A stretch of DNA of 64,000 bases, from assembly GCF_040412425.1 (NCBI RefSeq), contig NC_089763.1, positions 52,192,587 to 52,256,586 on the forward strand. The letters are read 5' to 3'. Shown here piece after piece: positions 34,013 through 45,812 of the stretch. The stretch comes from Macrobrachium rosenbergii. Its lineage: Eukaryota; Arthropoda; Malacostraca; Decapoda; Palaemonidae. The position numbers were made by a program, and so were the translations under genes. The first letter of the stretch is position 1; each line of letters opens with the position of its first letter. The notes beneath the pieces were generated by a model. It did not search any database. It was not told the origin of the DNA and saw nothing but the letters and a program-made list of their open reading frames with translations.

Positions 34013-34619
34013 GAAACCCTCCTCGGCTACCTGGTTATACTACAAGGCAGCCGAACTCTGAAGATAAGTTCGTTGGAGCATAAAACTCTGTGTAACTCGC
34101 CTCTGGAACAACCGAGAGGAGAAGAGAACAGGTGAGGAGAAAGAGTATCCTACCTGTCCTGCCAGTAAGATAAGCAGGAGAGGCGGTCCATGAGCGATAG
34201 TCAACCGAAGGAGATTACTTCCACACAGGAGAAGAAGAGCACTTGTGTAACGTCAAAGCGCTTTCCTGGGAAGAGCAAAATGTTCACTCCGAACAAAGCC
34301 AACGCAGGAGAAGAGGGATCACGCAAACGCGATCCAGCTGGTTGGAGCGGTGGACTGCAGGAGGCAGGCAGGGCAGAGCCAGCCCAATGAAGGAGCCAGT
34401 CTCGTAATGCGACCAGGGGCCAACCTCGATTGCACAAACAAAATCGGAACTGGGCAGGCGGAACTTGTCTGCCCTGAACAATTGAGCCTTTCCCGAACTC
34501 TTAAACTCCTTTAGGCCAGGCCCTCGAGAAGAAGGTTCAAGGGGAATTCTGTGTCTGCTATCTTGCATGCTTGAACCCTAAAGTTCAAGACACAAGAATG
34601 AAGCCCGCAGGAGAGCAAC

Positions 34620-34800
34620 TGAAGCAGCTGGGGGCAGTATTGAGACACCTGATGGCGTCTCGGCACCCAGACACCTGGGCGTCATTGGCACCCAGACACC
34701 TGGGTGTCTCGGCACCCAGACACTAGGTGTCTGGCCCAGACATTGGGTGTCTCAGCACCCAGACACCTGGGTGCCCGGCAAGTCCAGACAAGGGGTGTTC
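34620..34800. repeat. Minisatellite of CACCCAGACACCTGGGTGTC units
   Basis: At least five imperfect units of about 25-30 bp with CACCCAGACACC and GGGTGTC boxes. Each unit is itself nearly palindromic (CAGACACC..GGTGTCTG). It sits in the DIRS C internal spacer. Confidence 0.8.
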
Positions 34801-35589
34801 GGCACGTTTCTATCCTGTGCCTCTCATCAGGACAGAGCTCGTGATTCATAAATTCGAGCTTTGAGACTCCCAAAAATTTGTGACTGCTTTCAGTTTCCTA
34901 GGAAATCGAAAGAGAAAGCACAGAACCAGTCTTAGACCCAGTGACTTCCAAGAATGGAAGAGGGCGTGGCCTCGAGAGGCTGCACTTTCAGCGGTCCCCT
35001 AAATGCAAGACCCCACAGGAGAATGCCTGGGATTAAAATCAAGGATGGAGGAAGAGCCGAGAGAAACTTGTCTCCCGGAAGAGAGTCAGTCCCTTAGAAG
35101 TCCTGAAGAACTCCCCAGAATCTCTTCCCTGCTTCTTCTGATGTTCGAACTGACAGGATCGAGGCACCAGGCTGGGAAAATTCTGAGCACTGGCAAGCAC
35201 TGGGAAAGCGTGCGGTAAACCAGGAAGAGCAGACACCTGGGTGCATCTAGAGCTAAATTGAGCAGCTCGCGTCTTAAGGCGGAACCTCTAGGACTGGGAA
35301 TGGGATAGCAAACCAAACAACCAGCAAAGTATAAAACACAAAATCCAGGGCTATGCAAATCGGTTTCCTAACCAAGGTCGGGAAGAGCTAACGAGACCCA
35401 CTGCCTCCTCGGAAGGAGGCAGTCCCTAGACGTCCAAAGGCATCAAGGGGAAGAAGCAGCCTTCGTCTCCTTTGGCCGACGGAGGTCTGTCCGATTCTCG
35501 GGACCCCCTTGGACCTCGGGAGAGGAAGGGAAGACGAAGCAGAAGTTGTAAATTAAGATAAGATGAAGAAGACGGCGGCTACTTCTACA

Positions 35590-36210
35590 GGGCAAACTTC
35601 CTTCACCTCCATTTCCGACATCTTCTACAGGATGGCGGTTAAAAGAAACATTGTAACCTCCAGGCCAGTCAGGCAGAAACATAAAAATATATTTTTAGGA
35701 CACCACCACCAGGACAAGAAAAAGGCATGAAAGGACAGCCGATGCAGGAGCTATGGCAGCTGTTCGGAAGGCAAGAGTTACTGCAAAGCCAGGAACATCA
35801 CTTCACCTAAACGACTTCCTTCATCTTCCCGACATCTTCACAGGATGGCGGAAATGGATAAAAACTCTGGGGCAGCTCCATAGGAACACAACAGAAGTGG
35901 CCCTGGGCACAACCGCCAGGAAAATAGCAGGCATGATCAGGACAGCCAATAGGAGCCTCTCAGAAGTCCTAGGGCAGGAGCTATTGCAATGGTATACAAC
36001 GTCACTACCACAAGGGTACTTCCTTCCCTTCACGCCAACATCTTCTACAGGATGGCAGACATCGTAACCTCCTGGGCAGCTGGCAGGAACAAAATGGAAA
36101 GCCCATTACACGACCACTGGAGAATAAAGCAGAACACGATCAGGACATCCGATGCAGGAGCTAAATTTTATGGTTTGGAAGGCAGGAGCTACTGCAACTG
36201 ACAGAAACGT
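35590..36210. repeat. ~205-220 bp tandem repeat, three units
   Basis: CATCTTCTACAGGATGGCGG-type boxes recur near 35620, 35832 and 36040, each followed by AACATCGTAACCTCC- and CAGGAACA-like blocks, then GATCAGGACAGCCGATGCAG. No gene recognised; it may be the continuation of the DIRS C spacer or a separate satellite. Confidence 0.65.
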
Positions 36211-37119
36211 CACATGAAAGTCACCAGCAGCAACAGGAACGATCAGGGCAGCTGCAGCAGGAGACCGGAAAGAGCAGCCCAGAGACTGTCATTGAGTTGA
36301 CAAGAGCATAACACAGGGAACAGCAGGAGCAGATGGACCACAGATATGCTGGAGGCAGTGCAACAGCATACATGAAGACCAGCAATGACAGCGACTGATC
36401 CACATCGGCGGGAACAGAGTCAGAGCGATCCCGACGTGGAAATATGTCAACTAACCAGGTAATGTGGTTGATCCCGAAGCAACACTAAATGAACGTCGGG
36501 ACTGCTTCATGCGAGATATCCTTGATATATCCAGCCAACTACTGCTGTACCTGCGATGCTCACTGTCAACCTGAAAAAAAAAAACAAAGATGATTAGTAG
36601 GGGAAGACTCCTCTCGCTACAAGGAACTGCCCTATTACAGGACAATTTGGTACTCTAGAAGAGGCAGCCCTAATTCGCCCCCTTCCCTGGCCCCGAAGCG
36701 AGCAAAGAGGGCAAAGGAAAGAGATCTACTAATGGGGAGAAGGAATACACGGGAAGAGGAAAAGGATGGAGGGGAGGACACCAATGGAAGCGGAACTCTA
36801 CCAACGACGTTAACCTCCTACCTGGCCCGAAAGTTCTACCCTTCTAGCAACACTCACCATAAGTAGGAAGGACAAGTGATGCCCCTTATACACGGATTAT
36901 GGAAGAAGAAGAGAATGAACTCTTTTCAATGTTAGCGAAGATATTACATCCCAAACTATATCTCCGAATGTAAAGGGGTAACTTCAGTGCTAAAGGGCTG
37001 CTGGAAAAGAAGCATTACCACTCAGTTACATTTCTTCAATTACACCCTTGGCCGTCAAACCCAAGACACAGGGAGGGAACGACAGCTTATGCAAGGTTAT
37101 CACAAATCGTGGGTTTGTA
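36211..37119. other. No gene seen
   Basis: Mixed sequence with no coding motif I recognise. The DIRS C right ITR was looked for here and not found. Confidence 0.4.
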
Positions 37120-37274
37120 TTAAGTCCTTTGTTGACTTTGGACATATTGTAGTCAACTAAAATTGTCTGTTGGGTGACAAGTAAGATAACATCGAACTAC
37201 AAAAAATTTCAACTATTCGGTCTGCATACTTAAAAATTTAGTCAGTGGAAATGGTACCAGCAAAAAATGCAATT

Positions 37275-38142
37275 TGATGAAGCTAAAACTCTTACATTCT
37301 AGTAATATTCAATCATTTACCTTCATTTTGCAACAAATTGGAAGTCTCCAGCACAATATTTCGATTTATGGTGAATTTTTGAAAACCTTTTTAAATATAC
37401 GTTCAACAGGTATATAAAATTTTAGAAATTCTTTAGTCATTTTGTCGTGATGTCAAAACCAAGTTTACATTAGTCGTTACATAAAGTTTTATATATGGAA
37501 AGCAAGAGCAGAGCAATTTCATGTAGAATACAACGGAAAATAACTCATGGTTGTGGCTTCTATCAGTTTTGAAATATTTCCATATAAATGATGAGTGCCA
37601 AAATTTCAACCTTAGAGGTCAACTTTAACTTACGAAATGGTGAAAGTCTTGCAATTGTAAGCTAAAACTCTTACATTCTAGTAATATTCAGTCATGTACC
37701 TTCATTTTGCAACAAATTGGAAGTCTCTAGCACAATATTTCAAAAGATTTATGGTGAATTTTTGTAAAAATCAGGAAAATGAGGATAAGATGGAGTTTTC
37801 AGAACATCTCAGAAATTCTTTAAACACTTTACAAAGTGTTTGCACTGGTTTATATTAGTCGTTACATAAAGTTTTATATATGAAAGCTAACGCAATTTCA
37901 TGTAGAATACAACAGAAAATAACTCATGGTTGTGGGTTTTATCAGTTTTGAAATATTTCCATATAAATCACGAAGATGCCAAAATTTCAACATTCGGTCA
38001 ACTTTAACTGGACCAAAATGGTCAAAAAACGCAATTGTAAGCTAAAACTCTTACATTCTAGTAATATTCAATCATGTACCTTCATTTTGCAACAAACTGG
38101 AAGTCTCTAGCACAATAATTTCGATGTATGGATAATTTTTGG

Positions 38143-38175
<33 letters not shown>

Positions 38176-38821
38176 TTGAGATCGAGCTTGTCTCTCTGGA
38201 ATAAGTGTAAATCGGCGAACATCTTGGAAATTCTTTAGTCACTTTGTCGTAGTGTTTGCACTGGTTTATATTAGTCGTTACATAAAGTTTTATATGTGGA
38301 AACATGCGCAATTTCATTTAGAATACAACAGAAAATAACTCATGGTTGTATCTTTTATCAGTTTTGAAATATTTTCATATAAATCATGATGAGTGGCCAA
38401 ATTTCAAGGTGGTGTCAAAATTTAACTCGAACAAATGATGGGAAAGTGGGCAATTCTGGGCTAAAACTCTTACATTCTAGTAATATTCAATCATGTACCT
38501 TCATTTTGCAACAAACTGGAAGTCTCTAGCACAATATTTCCGATTTATGGTGAAAAAAAAACGTTTTCCCCAGATTGTTCCAAGGGTGCTGGAGGAACAT
38601 CTCAGAAATTCAAGCGTCACTTTGTCATAATGTTTGCACCATTTTATTTTAGCTTACATAAAGTTTTATGTATGGCAAACAAGTCAATTTCACTAGAATA
38701 CCAAAAAATAACTCAAGGTTGTAGCTCTTATCAGTTTCAAAATATTTTGGCATAAAATGATAAATAGAAAAAATTCTTACTTTCGGTCAACTTTAACTCT
38801 TCACTACCAATTGGTCGAAAA
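37275..38821. repeat. ~380-bp tandem array, continued after DIRS F at 45825
   Basis: The block GCTAAAACTCTTACATTCTA starts at about 37282, 37661, 38041 and 38460, and a fifth lies at 45839 beyond the DIRS insertion. Spacings are 379, 380 and 420 bp, the last enlarged by an A-run. With DIRS F removed the fourth-to-fifth spacing is about 375 bp. Each unit also holds CTTCATTTTGCAACAAA and AGTCTCTAGCACAATA. Confidence 0.9.
38143..38172 (+). repeat. Poly-A tract, 30 bases
   Basis: Uninterrupted A30 inside the third array unit, accounting for much of the longer spacing to the next unit. Confidence 0.95.
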
Positions 38822-38856
38822 ATGTTATTTTCATAATAAAATAAATTTTTGAACAT

Positions 38857-39010
38857 ACTTACCTGGTAGTTATATATATAGCTTAAGTCCCTGACGTCAC
38901 GGCAGAATTTCAAAACTTCGCGGCAATCGCCGATCGGTAGTCAGGTGAACCACCTGTGCGCCCTCTACCCAGGTACCTGGAACCATTCCAACTATTCCTC
39001 AGATCTTCCA
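38857..39010. repeat. Left ITR of DIRS F
   Basis: ACTTACCTGGTAGTTATATA through CCCTGACGTCACGGCAGAAT to TTCCTCAGATCTTCC, matching the reverse complement of 45667-45812 with very few differences. Confidence 0.93.
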
Positions 39011-39045
39011 TGCCCCTAGTCTCTAGAGGGGAGGAGGGTGGGAAT

Positions 39046-39149
39046 ATAATTATATATAACTACCAGGTAAGTATGTTCAAAAATTTATTTTATTATGAAA
39101 ATATCATTTTTAAACATCTAACTTACCTGGTAGTTATATATATAGCTGA
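39046..39149. repeat. ICR of DIRS F
   Basis: CTACCAGGTAAGTATGTTC complements the left terminus, and AAACATCTAACTTACCTGG complements the right terminus (CCAGGGAAGTTAGATGTTT). They are joined through TTTATTTTATTATGAAAATA. Confidence 0.88.
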
Positions 39150-39232
39150 TTGACACCTTTGGTGGAGGGTCAGAGACAGCCAACATCGTTGGAATTATAA
39201 TTAAAGTTAATAAAACAACTCTAGGTTCCTAC

Positions 39233-39690
39233 CTGATTAAGGAAGCTGACTTCAATGAATTTCTCATTATGTCTGCATTCCTTAAGAGATCCAGCGATCC
39301 ACTCAGGGGCTGAAAATCTCTAGGGGCTGTCAACCGGTGTATAACCTCTATGTGACTAGACCTCCTCTCAATACCCTTGTTCCAGGCGCTACCAAGGAAC
39401 AAAATTTCATCCCAATGATTGTGGAAGACTGCGTTCAATCTTCACAAACAACCATAAAATTTCAACCATTCCAAGGCAAGAACAAAGGTATTGTTTTATG
39501 GAATTGGATTAAGGAAGCTGACTTCAATGAACTCGCCCTCATTATGTCTGCATTCCTTAAGAGATCCAGCGATCCACCCAGGGGCTGAAAATCTCTAGGG
39601 GCTGTCAACCGGTGTATAACCTCTATGTGACTAGACCTCCTCTCAACACCCTAGTTCCAGGCGCTTCCAAGGAACTTTCAAACCAATGAA
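39233..39690. repeat. 275-bp direct duplication inside DIRS F
   Basis: TAAGGAAGCTGACTTCAATG at about 39238 returns at about 39513 with the following ~180 bp (GAGATCCAGCGATCC, GACCTCCTCTCAA, CCAGGCGCT) nearly unchanged. A second, shorter duplication of ACAGAGCATTCTTTGACACC lies at about 40070 and 40197. Confidence 0.88.
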
Positions 39691-39899
39691 TGCGGAAGAC
39701 TGCGTCCAGTCTTCACAAACAACCATAAAAAAAAAAAAAAATTCTCCATCCCAAAGTAAGAAAAAAGGGTATTGGTTTATGGGATTGTAGGGTATTCCCT
39801 TCTCCCATTACTGGTAGATGCTATAAACGGACCCAGCGTATAGCAGCTGTCTTCGTATAATGTTTGGACTTGTTTTAGACAGTGAGAGGTAAATACTGA

Positions 39900-41316
39900 C
39901 TTGTTTCTCCAGAAGGTCGTGTCCAAGATACTCTGCTGGGACCTGTTCTGTTTAAGTGCTACAGAGGTTGCAACTGCCCTGAACTCCCTCGTCCGTCTTT
40001 ACTTTCAGAATCTTATGTCCAACTCGCTACCTTTCATATGAGCTTCTTTTATCAACTGCCTGATAAAATAAGACAGAGCATTCTTTGACACCTTACAGAA
40101 ATTTTGACTGAGCACCAAAGCCCTTCTGAATTCCTTCTTAAGTCCTTTGTCCTGTCCGGGTAGTGCCTTCTTTTATCACCTTGCCTGATAAAATAAGACA
40201 GAGCATTCTTTGACACCTGTACAGAGAGCTTTTTGACTGAGCACCAAAGCCCTTCTGAATTCCTTCTTAAGTCCTTTGTCCTGTCCAGGTAGTGCCTTAG
40301 AGCCCTTACCTGGAATAGGACTTCTCTCTCTCTTCCCTGTAATGTCCGTTAGATTTGAATCTCGAACGTTCTGGGTCAGGGTTGTGATGAGTATTCATTT
40401 TTTGCAAGGAAGCCTAGTTGCAGTGAGCAGATTGCCTTGTCTTGTCTAAAGTCCATATTCTTGCTGAGAGCATGTATCTCACTAACTCTTTTCGCTGTGG
40501 CCAAACTGAACAAGAAAAGAGTTTTCATGGTGAGTCCTTTAAAGATGTCTCTGTAAGGGATCGAGCTTACTCCCATGAGGAACCTCAGGACCACTCTAGG
40601 TTCCATGCTGGTGAGTTCTGAACTCTCTCAGGACCAAGAATCTGAGTAGGTCCTGAGATTCATTTATAGGTTCAAGTTTTTATGTTGCCATCATGCTCCT
40701 ATAGCCCTTAATGGTAGATAGAAAAAAATTTAGAAGGAAGTTATTTGAGTTACAGAGGTACTGGAAGAGGACACATGTTGCTCTTGTACCATCCTCTAAA
40801 TATCTCCCACTTGGATTTGTATACCCTCATGGTGAATGACCTCCTTACTCTTTCTATAGCACCAACTGCCTCTTTCGAAAAAACCTGTAGCTCTTGTAAG
40901 TTTTTTGATAGTCTGAAGGCAGTTACTTGTAGCACTTGGGGGTTTTGGTGATATCTTTCCAAGTGGGGTTGTTTGAGTAGACCTACTCTCTGAGGTAGGC
41001 TCTCGGGATGTCCACTATCCATTCCAGAACCTCTGTGAAACAATCTTTTATCGGCCAGTAAAGGGCCACAATAATCAATCTGGTACCCTCGTGTGAAACA
41101 AATTTTTAGCAGTACCCTGTGTATTATCTTGAAAGAGGGAAATGCATACACGTCCAAGTTGGACCAGTCCATCAGGAACGCGTCTATGTATATAGCCCGG
41201 GATCTGGTATGGGAGAGCAGTAAGTTTCCAGCCTCTTCGTTTGCGCTGTGGCGAAGAGATCTATGCAAGGACGTCCCCAAAGTCGCCACATGCTTCTGCA
41301 AGTCCTGATGTAGCAT
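39900..41316 (-). pseudogene. DIRS F recombinase and methyltransferase-like region
   Basis: One frame (41316-40750) runs from the methyltransferase-like region (LDVYAFPSFKIIHRVLL) straight into the recombinase start (RVYKSKWEIFRGWYKSN), which suggests the ancestral ORF was continuous through this point. The first catalytic Arg is in TAKRVSEIHAL (40606-40376). The H-x-x-R region near 40000 is frameshifted, and the region is disturbed by the 40.07/40.20 kb duplication. Confidence 0.8.
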
Positions 41317-43215
41317 CCATTCTGTTGAGAGGACTTGATTTCCTGCTCAGAATGTCCGCCCTCACATTTTTTCTCCCCTTGGATAAAGCGGGTTACTAGT
41401 TTGACATTCTTCTCCTTTGCCCAGAGAAGAGAGTTCTCTTGTTGTCTCGTATAGAGACCTGGAGTGAGTGCCCCTTTGTTTGCTGATGAGGCCAACGCTG
41501 CCGTGTTGTCGGTGTTGACCTGCACCTCTCTGTTCCCCACTGTGTTCGAACTCCTGAGAGCTAGAAGGATTGCAGTTAGTTCCTTCTAATTGATGTTTAA
41601 CTTCTCCTGCTCTCTGGTCCAGGAGCCGAGACTTATTATTTCCCTAGTGTTGCTCCCCATACTGAGTCGACGTGTCCGGATAACAACACTAGGTCTGGGT
41701 TCCTCTAATATAGAGAAGGGACCTCCTGGAGCTTGACGGGGTCGTTCCACCACTGTAAATACGGCCTTATTGGTTCCGAAATGGGGATGCACTTGGTCTC
41801 CAGTTCTATTTCCTTGTCCCAGTTCTGATTTAGATGAAACTGCAACGGGCATAGAATTAAACTCCCAAAGGAGACAAACTGTTCCAGCGAGGAAAAGGTC
41901 CCCAGCAGACTCATCCATTCCTTCACCGAGCATGTCTGTCTCTTTAAAGTCCTGAAATTTTCTTAAGGCTTGTCCTGTTCTTGCAATAGACGGAAAAGCC
42001 CGAAAATCTTGACTCTGAATCTTCATCCTAAGGTATAGAACCTCTTGGGATGGGATCAGCTGAGATTTCTATCTGTTTATCAGTAGACCTAATTCCTTCT
42101 ATACCTAAATCGTGGTCTGAAGATCCTTCAGGCAGCGTGTGCGGGAAGGAGCTCTGAGGAGCCAGTTGTCTAAGTACAAGGAGATTATGATGTTTCTCAA
42201 GTGAAGAAAAAACCTGCTACATTGGCAATCATCCTTGTGAAAATCTTTGTTAGACGCTTGATGCCAGTGCATCTAGCGTCCTGAGCTACCTCCACGTCTT
42301 GGTTTCCAATATCTTGAAGCCTGACGTCCTGACGTCCAATGCCTTGACGCTTGACGTCTTGGGTTCATTGACGCTTGTCGTCATGGTGTTTCACTCCTAG
42401 ATGCTTGATGCCACTGCATCCAGCGTCTAGAGTTTCATTCACTATGTTCAGCGTCTTAAACTTCTGGACGTCTAGAAGCTTTAGTTGGACGTCTATTATC
42501 CTTCTTCTCTTTGCCTGGTTGTCACGCTTGTACCAGGGAAGACAAAGTCTGCTGCATATTTTGTAGTAAAGTTATATGCTGGGGGCTTCCTGCTGTTGGG
42601 GACAGGTTTGGGAAGCCTCAACTACGGCAATTATTTCCTCCTCAACGTCAATAATGGATCGTGGGAGGGTTCAGCAGACAGTACCAATCCTAAGGAGGAA
42701 AGGAGGATGTACGGAAGGCAGCACAGAGTCCGCCACGCTCTTGCAGCCTGGTATCCTGACTGAACAGGACTGTCTACGTTTGTTCTTAGTAGGAAAGCTA
42801 CCCTTGGGGCTGGAAGGGAAGAGCTCCGGGCTGCTCCAGTGGCTACAACCTGGAGTCTATGAAGTTTTATCATGACGTCCCTCAATATTGGGTAACTTGC
42901 TCTTGAGAGGTCTCGACTCCAGAGCCAGACGTCATCCCCGTCTGCTTAGGCTGAAACAAAGAGACCAGAAAAAAAAAAACCTTTCCCGTGGACGAACTTC
43001 AGAAAATTCTTGGAGTTCGGGTGCATGGGGATGTAAAAATACGCATCCTGGAGGCCCAGTGAGGCCATCCAGTCATGCTGTCCGACCGCTGCTAGAACCG
43101 ATTTTGTCGTTTCCATAGAGACCTTTGTTTATTGCACAGAAAAGTTGAGTGCAATCACGTCTAGCACCGGTCTCTAACCCCCAAGCATTTGGGGATCAGG
43201 AATAACCGAATGTAG
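41184..43215 (-). pseudogene. DIRS F reverse transcriptase and RNase H, split by internal insertion
   Basis: The RT N-terminal half reads near 43215-42960 (RLFLIPKCLGV, SLGLQDAYF-like). The motif C half is at about 42240-42050 and reads ISLYLDNWLLRA, so the second catalytic Asp is Asn. Between them, about 42240-42900, lies foreign sequence with GACGTC/GCGTCC-rich boxes like the spacer at 44.4 kb. RNase H follows at 42026-41184 (MGNREVQVNTDNTAALA). The motif B core is lost. Confidence 0.78.
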
Positions 43216-44399
43216 AATCCTAGGGAATTCGGATCTTGAACTCTCTGTCTTGTCTCCTTTTGCAACATCATGGACACTTGTTGCTATAAAGCCTTTGCCT
43301 TTGTTCTGTTGCATTTTGCATTTGGCAGAAAAGTCTAATCTTTGTCTTGTTACTATCAGACTGGTTGGGCCTCCTCAGGCTGGACAGTCTGGCTCCTACC
43401 CCCAGTCTGCAAGAGTAAAGAATGGCAGGTCCTCTTTCTTCCTGTGCTAGAGCCTCTTCTCGTTGCCATTCATCTACCCGCCCTAGAGGAACCTCTATCG
43501 GAGGGCCGACCACGAAAAGAGCTGAGATACCTGAAACACAGGAGCCTCAGCCTTACTCTTTTAGCGATGAAAGTTGTTGGTAGGACTTTTCTTGCTGTTT
43601 TAGATATTAAATCTTACGTGGTTTTCTGGGCCAAGGATGAAAAGTCCTCTTTACCAAATCTTGAGAGAAGAGGTGAGAGGAAAAAAAGGGGTATAAATCA
43701 GTTCTGATTTTGATTGGACGTGACCCCATTAGCCCGGAAAGGGCAAAGATGGGCTCTTTTCTTCAGGATTCCCGCTGAGAAAGATGCAGTAGATTCGTTG
43801 GAACTATCTCCGAGTCCTTTATCCATACATGACATCAGATATATGAGTTCTTGGTGTCAGTCGTGTTGAATAATTCCATCTTCCTTCCTGGGAAGGGCAG
43901 GTATTCCTGAGGTCCGAACGATTCTAGTTTGATACTAAACGCTCAAGGCCTTGAGCTAGTTTGGTTGGAGGAAAAACAAAGGCTGTCTTTCATTATTTCT
44001 CCAAAAGTATCCATTTTTCGTAAATGCTGCCCTCTTAGAACGCCTTCACAAGAGTAAATTCTGAAGGTGGGAATGAGGAGCAGTCAGAATAAATTTCTCT
44101 GGAAAAAATTTCCAGAAAATAGCTTCATAAGTCTTTTCAAGTCTGATGAAAGCTGATGGCCAAAGGCTGTTTATATTGTCTTCTTCAGAAAACTCTCACA
44201 ATAGGATTCACAGGAGAATGCGAGATATTATCATTCTCTTCTTCCGATTTCCCAAAGATTCGGAAGTAGCGGCGTCTTTCAAAATATCATCTGAAAATAG
44301 CGCCTAAGTCAGTCTCTTGACGCCTGGCGTGTTGGCTGATCCATTTTATGAAACTTAATGTCTTGGCGTCCAGCTTAATGATTCGCCTGACATCCTGGT

Positions 44400-44775
44400 G
44401 TCTAACTCTCCCGACACGGCGTCCTGGCGTCCAGCTTCTCGCGCCTGGCGTCCTGGCGTCCATTATCTCGGCGCTCGGCGTCCTGGCGTCCAGCTTCGGC
44501 GCTTCGGCGTCCTGGCGTCCAGCCTCTTGACGCTTGACATCCTGGAGTCCAGCCTCATCGACGACATGACGTCCTGGCGTCCAGCTTCTCGACGCCTGGC
44601 GTCCTGGCGCCCAGCTCCTCAACGCCCGAAGTCCTGGCGTCCAGCTCGACCGATGCCCTGGCGTCCAGCCTTTCGGACGCTTGATGTCCTGGAGTCCAGT
44701 TTCTCGGCTTCTGACGTCCTGGCGTCCAGCTTCTCGGCGCCCGGCGTCCTGGCGTCCAGCTTCTGTGACACTGAT
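44400..44775. repeat. 29-30 bp minisatellite in the DIRS F spacer
   Basis: GTCCTGGCGTCC starts at 44421, 44450, 44480 and 44509 and continues degenerately to about 44770. In the minus frame it encodes about ten copies of a ten-residue unit of the form EKLDARTPGA. It lies between the GAG-like and RT regions. Confidence 0.88.
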
Positions 44776-45384
44776 GCCCCAAAGTAGAGGTTACCGACAC
44801 CTGACTTCCTCCTGGCGACCTTGCGTCCAGACTTCCTCAGGTTTCGTTGTCCCGCATCAAACCTAGAGGTTTTTGAGAACTGGCGCCTGTGCCGACATCG
44901 GTCAAAAGTTACCTCGGTTGACGTACAGCAACTGGTGGACGAAAAAAACACTTTAACCTCGCCTTTCCTATGGCGAGGGTGAGCTTCCTGGGAAGCGTCA
45001 ACAGGTACGCTCGAGGGGACAACTGCTCGGTAAGCTAAAGCCTCTCGCCTCCCTTCATCTTTCGACTTTCCTTCTCACAGGGGTTGGTGAGCTTGGAAGA
45101 GGTCCAGGACTAGGAGCACAACAGGACCGAGCGGTCGCACCCTCCACTGCACTTGCACTAACAACATATTAACACTTGTATTTTTTAGATCTCTTATTGT
45201 CGATCACATATTATCCCTGTCTTCTGAGAGGGATTTTACCTGTTGGGCCAGGGTCTGAATGGCAGCCAACAAATCATTAAGTGTTGGGTCCTTACCTGTT
45301 TCAGTAGGGGGTTCAGAGACTACCACTATGGGAGAAGGATCAATAGGATAGTTAGCAAGGGGAAAAGAATTAACTATTCCCTGG

Positions 45385-45576
45385 TTATATCAAGAAGAGT
45401 GAGAAACAGTACTCTTGGCTCTTCTGAGCCGGTCTTCCATTCCCATTCTTCAGACATACTGAGTGGGGATCCAAGGAGACTTTAGCAAGCCGCTTGCATC
45501 CCCACACACACATTTTCACACTCGATGAAGTCAGATATGTTATAAGAAAATCCAAAAGCAAACAAGCGAAAGCCAA
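45385..45576 (-). pseudogene. DIRS F GAG-like remnant
   Basis: Contains K-V-S-L-D-P-H-S-V-C-L, corresponding to K-A-S-V-D-P-H-T-V-C-L of the DIRS A GAG. The rest of the Cys-rich motif is frameshifted. Its place just inside the right ITR matches DIRS A. Confidence 0.65.
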
Positions 45577-45666
45577 GCCAAAGTGTACTTCACCAAAATA
45601 AGTTGCGAAAAAACACAGGCTACGAGCGAAATTCCATCGATGTTACCGACACAGCGGCAGGGAAGA

Positions 45667-45812
45667 TCTGAGGAATAGTTGGAATGGTTCCAGGTACCTG
45701 GGTAGAGGGCGCACAGGTGGTTCACCTGACTACCGATCGGCGATTGCCGCGAGTTTTTGAAATTCTGCCGTGACGTCAGGGACTTAAGCTATATATATAA
45801 CTACCAGGGAAG
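45667..45812. repeat. Right ITR of DIRS F
   Basis: Inverted match to 38857-39010, ending TATATATAACTACCAGGGAA before the outer AGTTAGATGTTTAAAA. Confidence 0.93.

Larger units (their letters stand above)
29495..34830 (-). mobile_element. DIRS retrotransposon C, interrupted and truncated
   Basis: Left ITR starts near 29521 (ACTTACCCTGTAATTACATA), ICR at 29731-29823, recombinase C-terminus at 30610-30350. A Tigger relic fills 30631-33841, after which the recombinase resumes (33842-34012). A tandem repeat at 34620-34800 sits where other copies have their spacer minisatellite. I find no RT, GAG or right ITR; the end at 34830 is approximate. Confidence 0.72.

Noticed and set aside
34620..34800. 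A CRISPR-like array (repeat-spacer appearance), also at 1318-1545 and 44400-44775
   Set aside because: The whole unit repeats with no unique spacers, the genome is eukaryotic, and the repeats lie in DIRS elements.
36211..37119. Right end of DIRS C
   Set aside because: No reverse complement of the C left ITR (expected to end in CTATGTAATTACAGGGTAAG) could be found here or elsewhere in the window.
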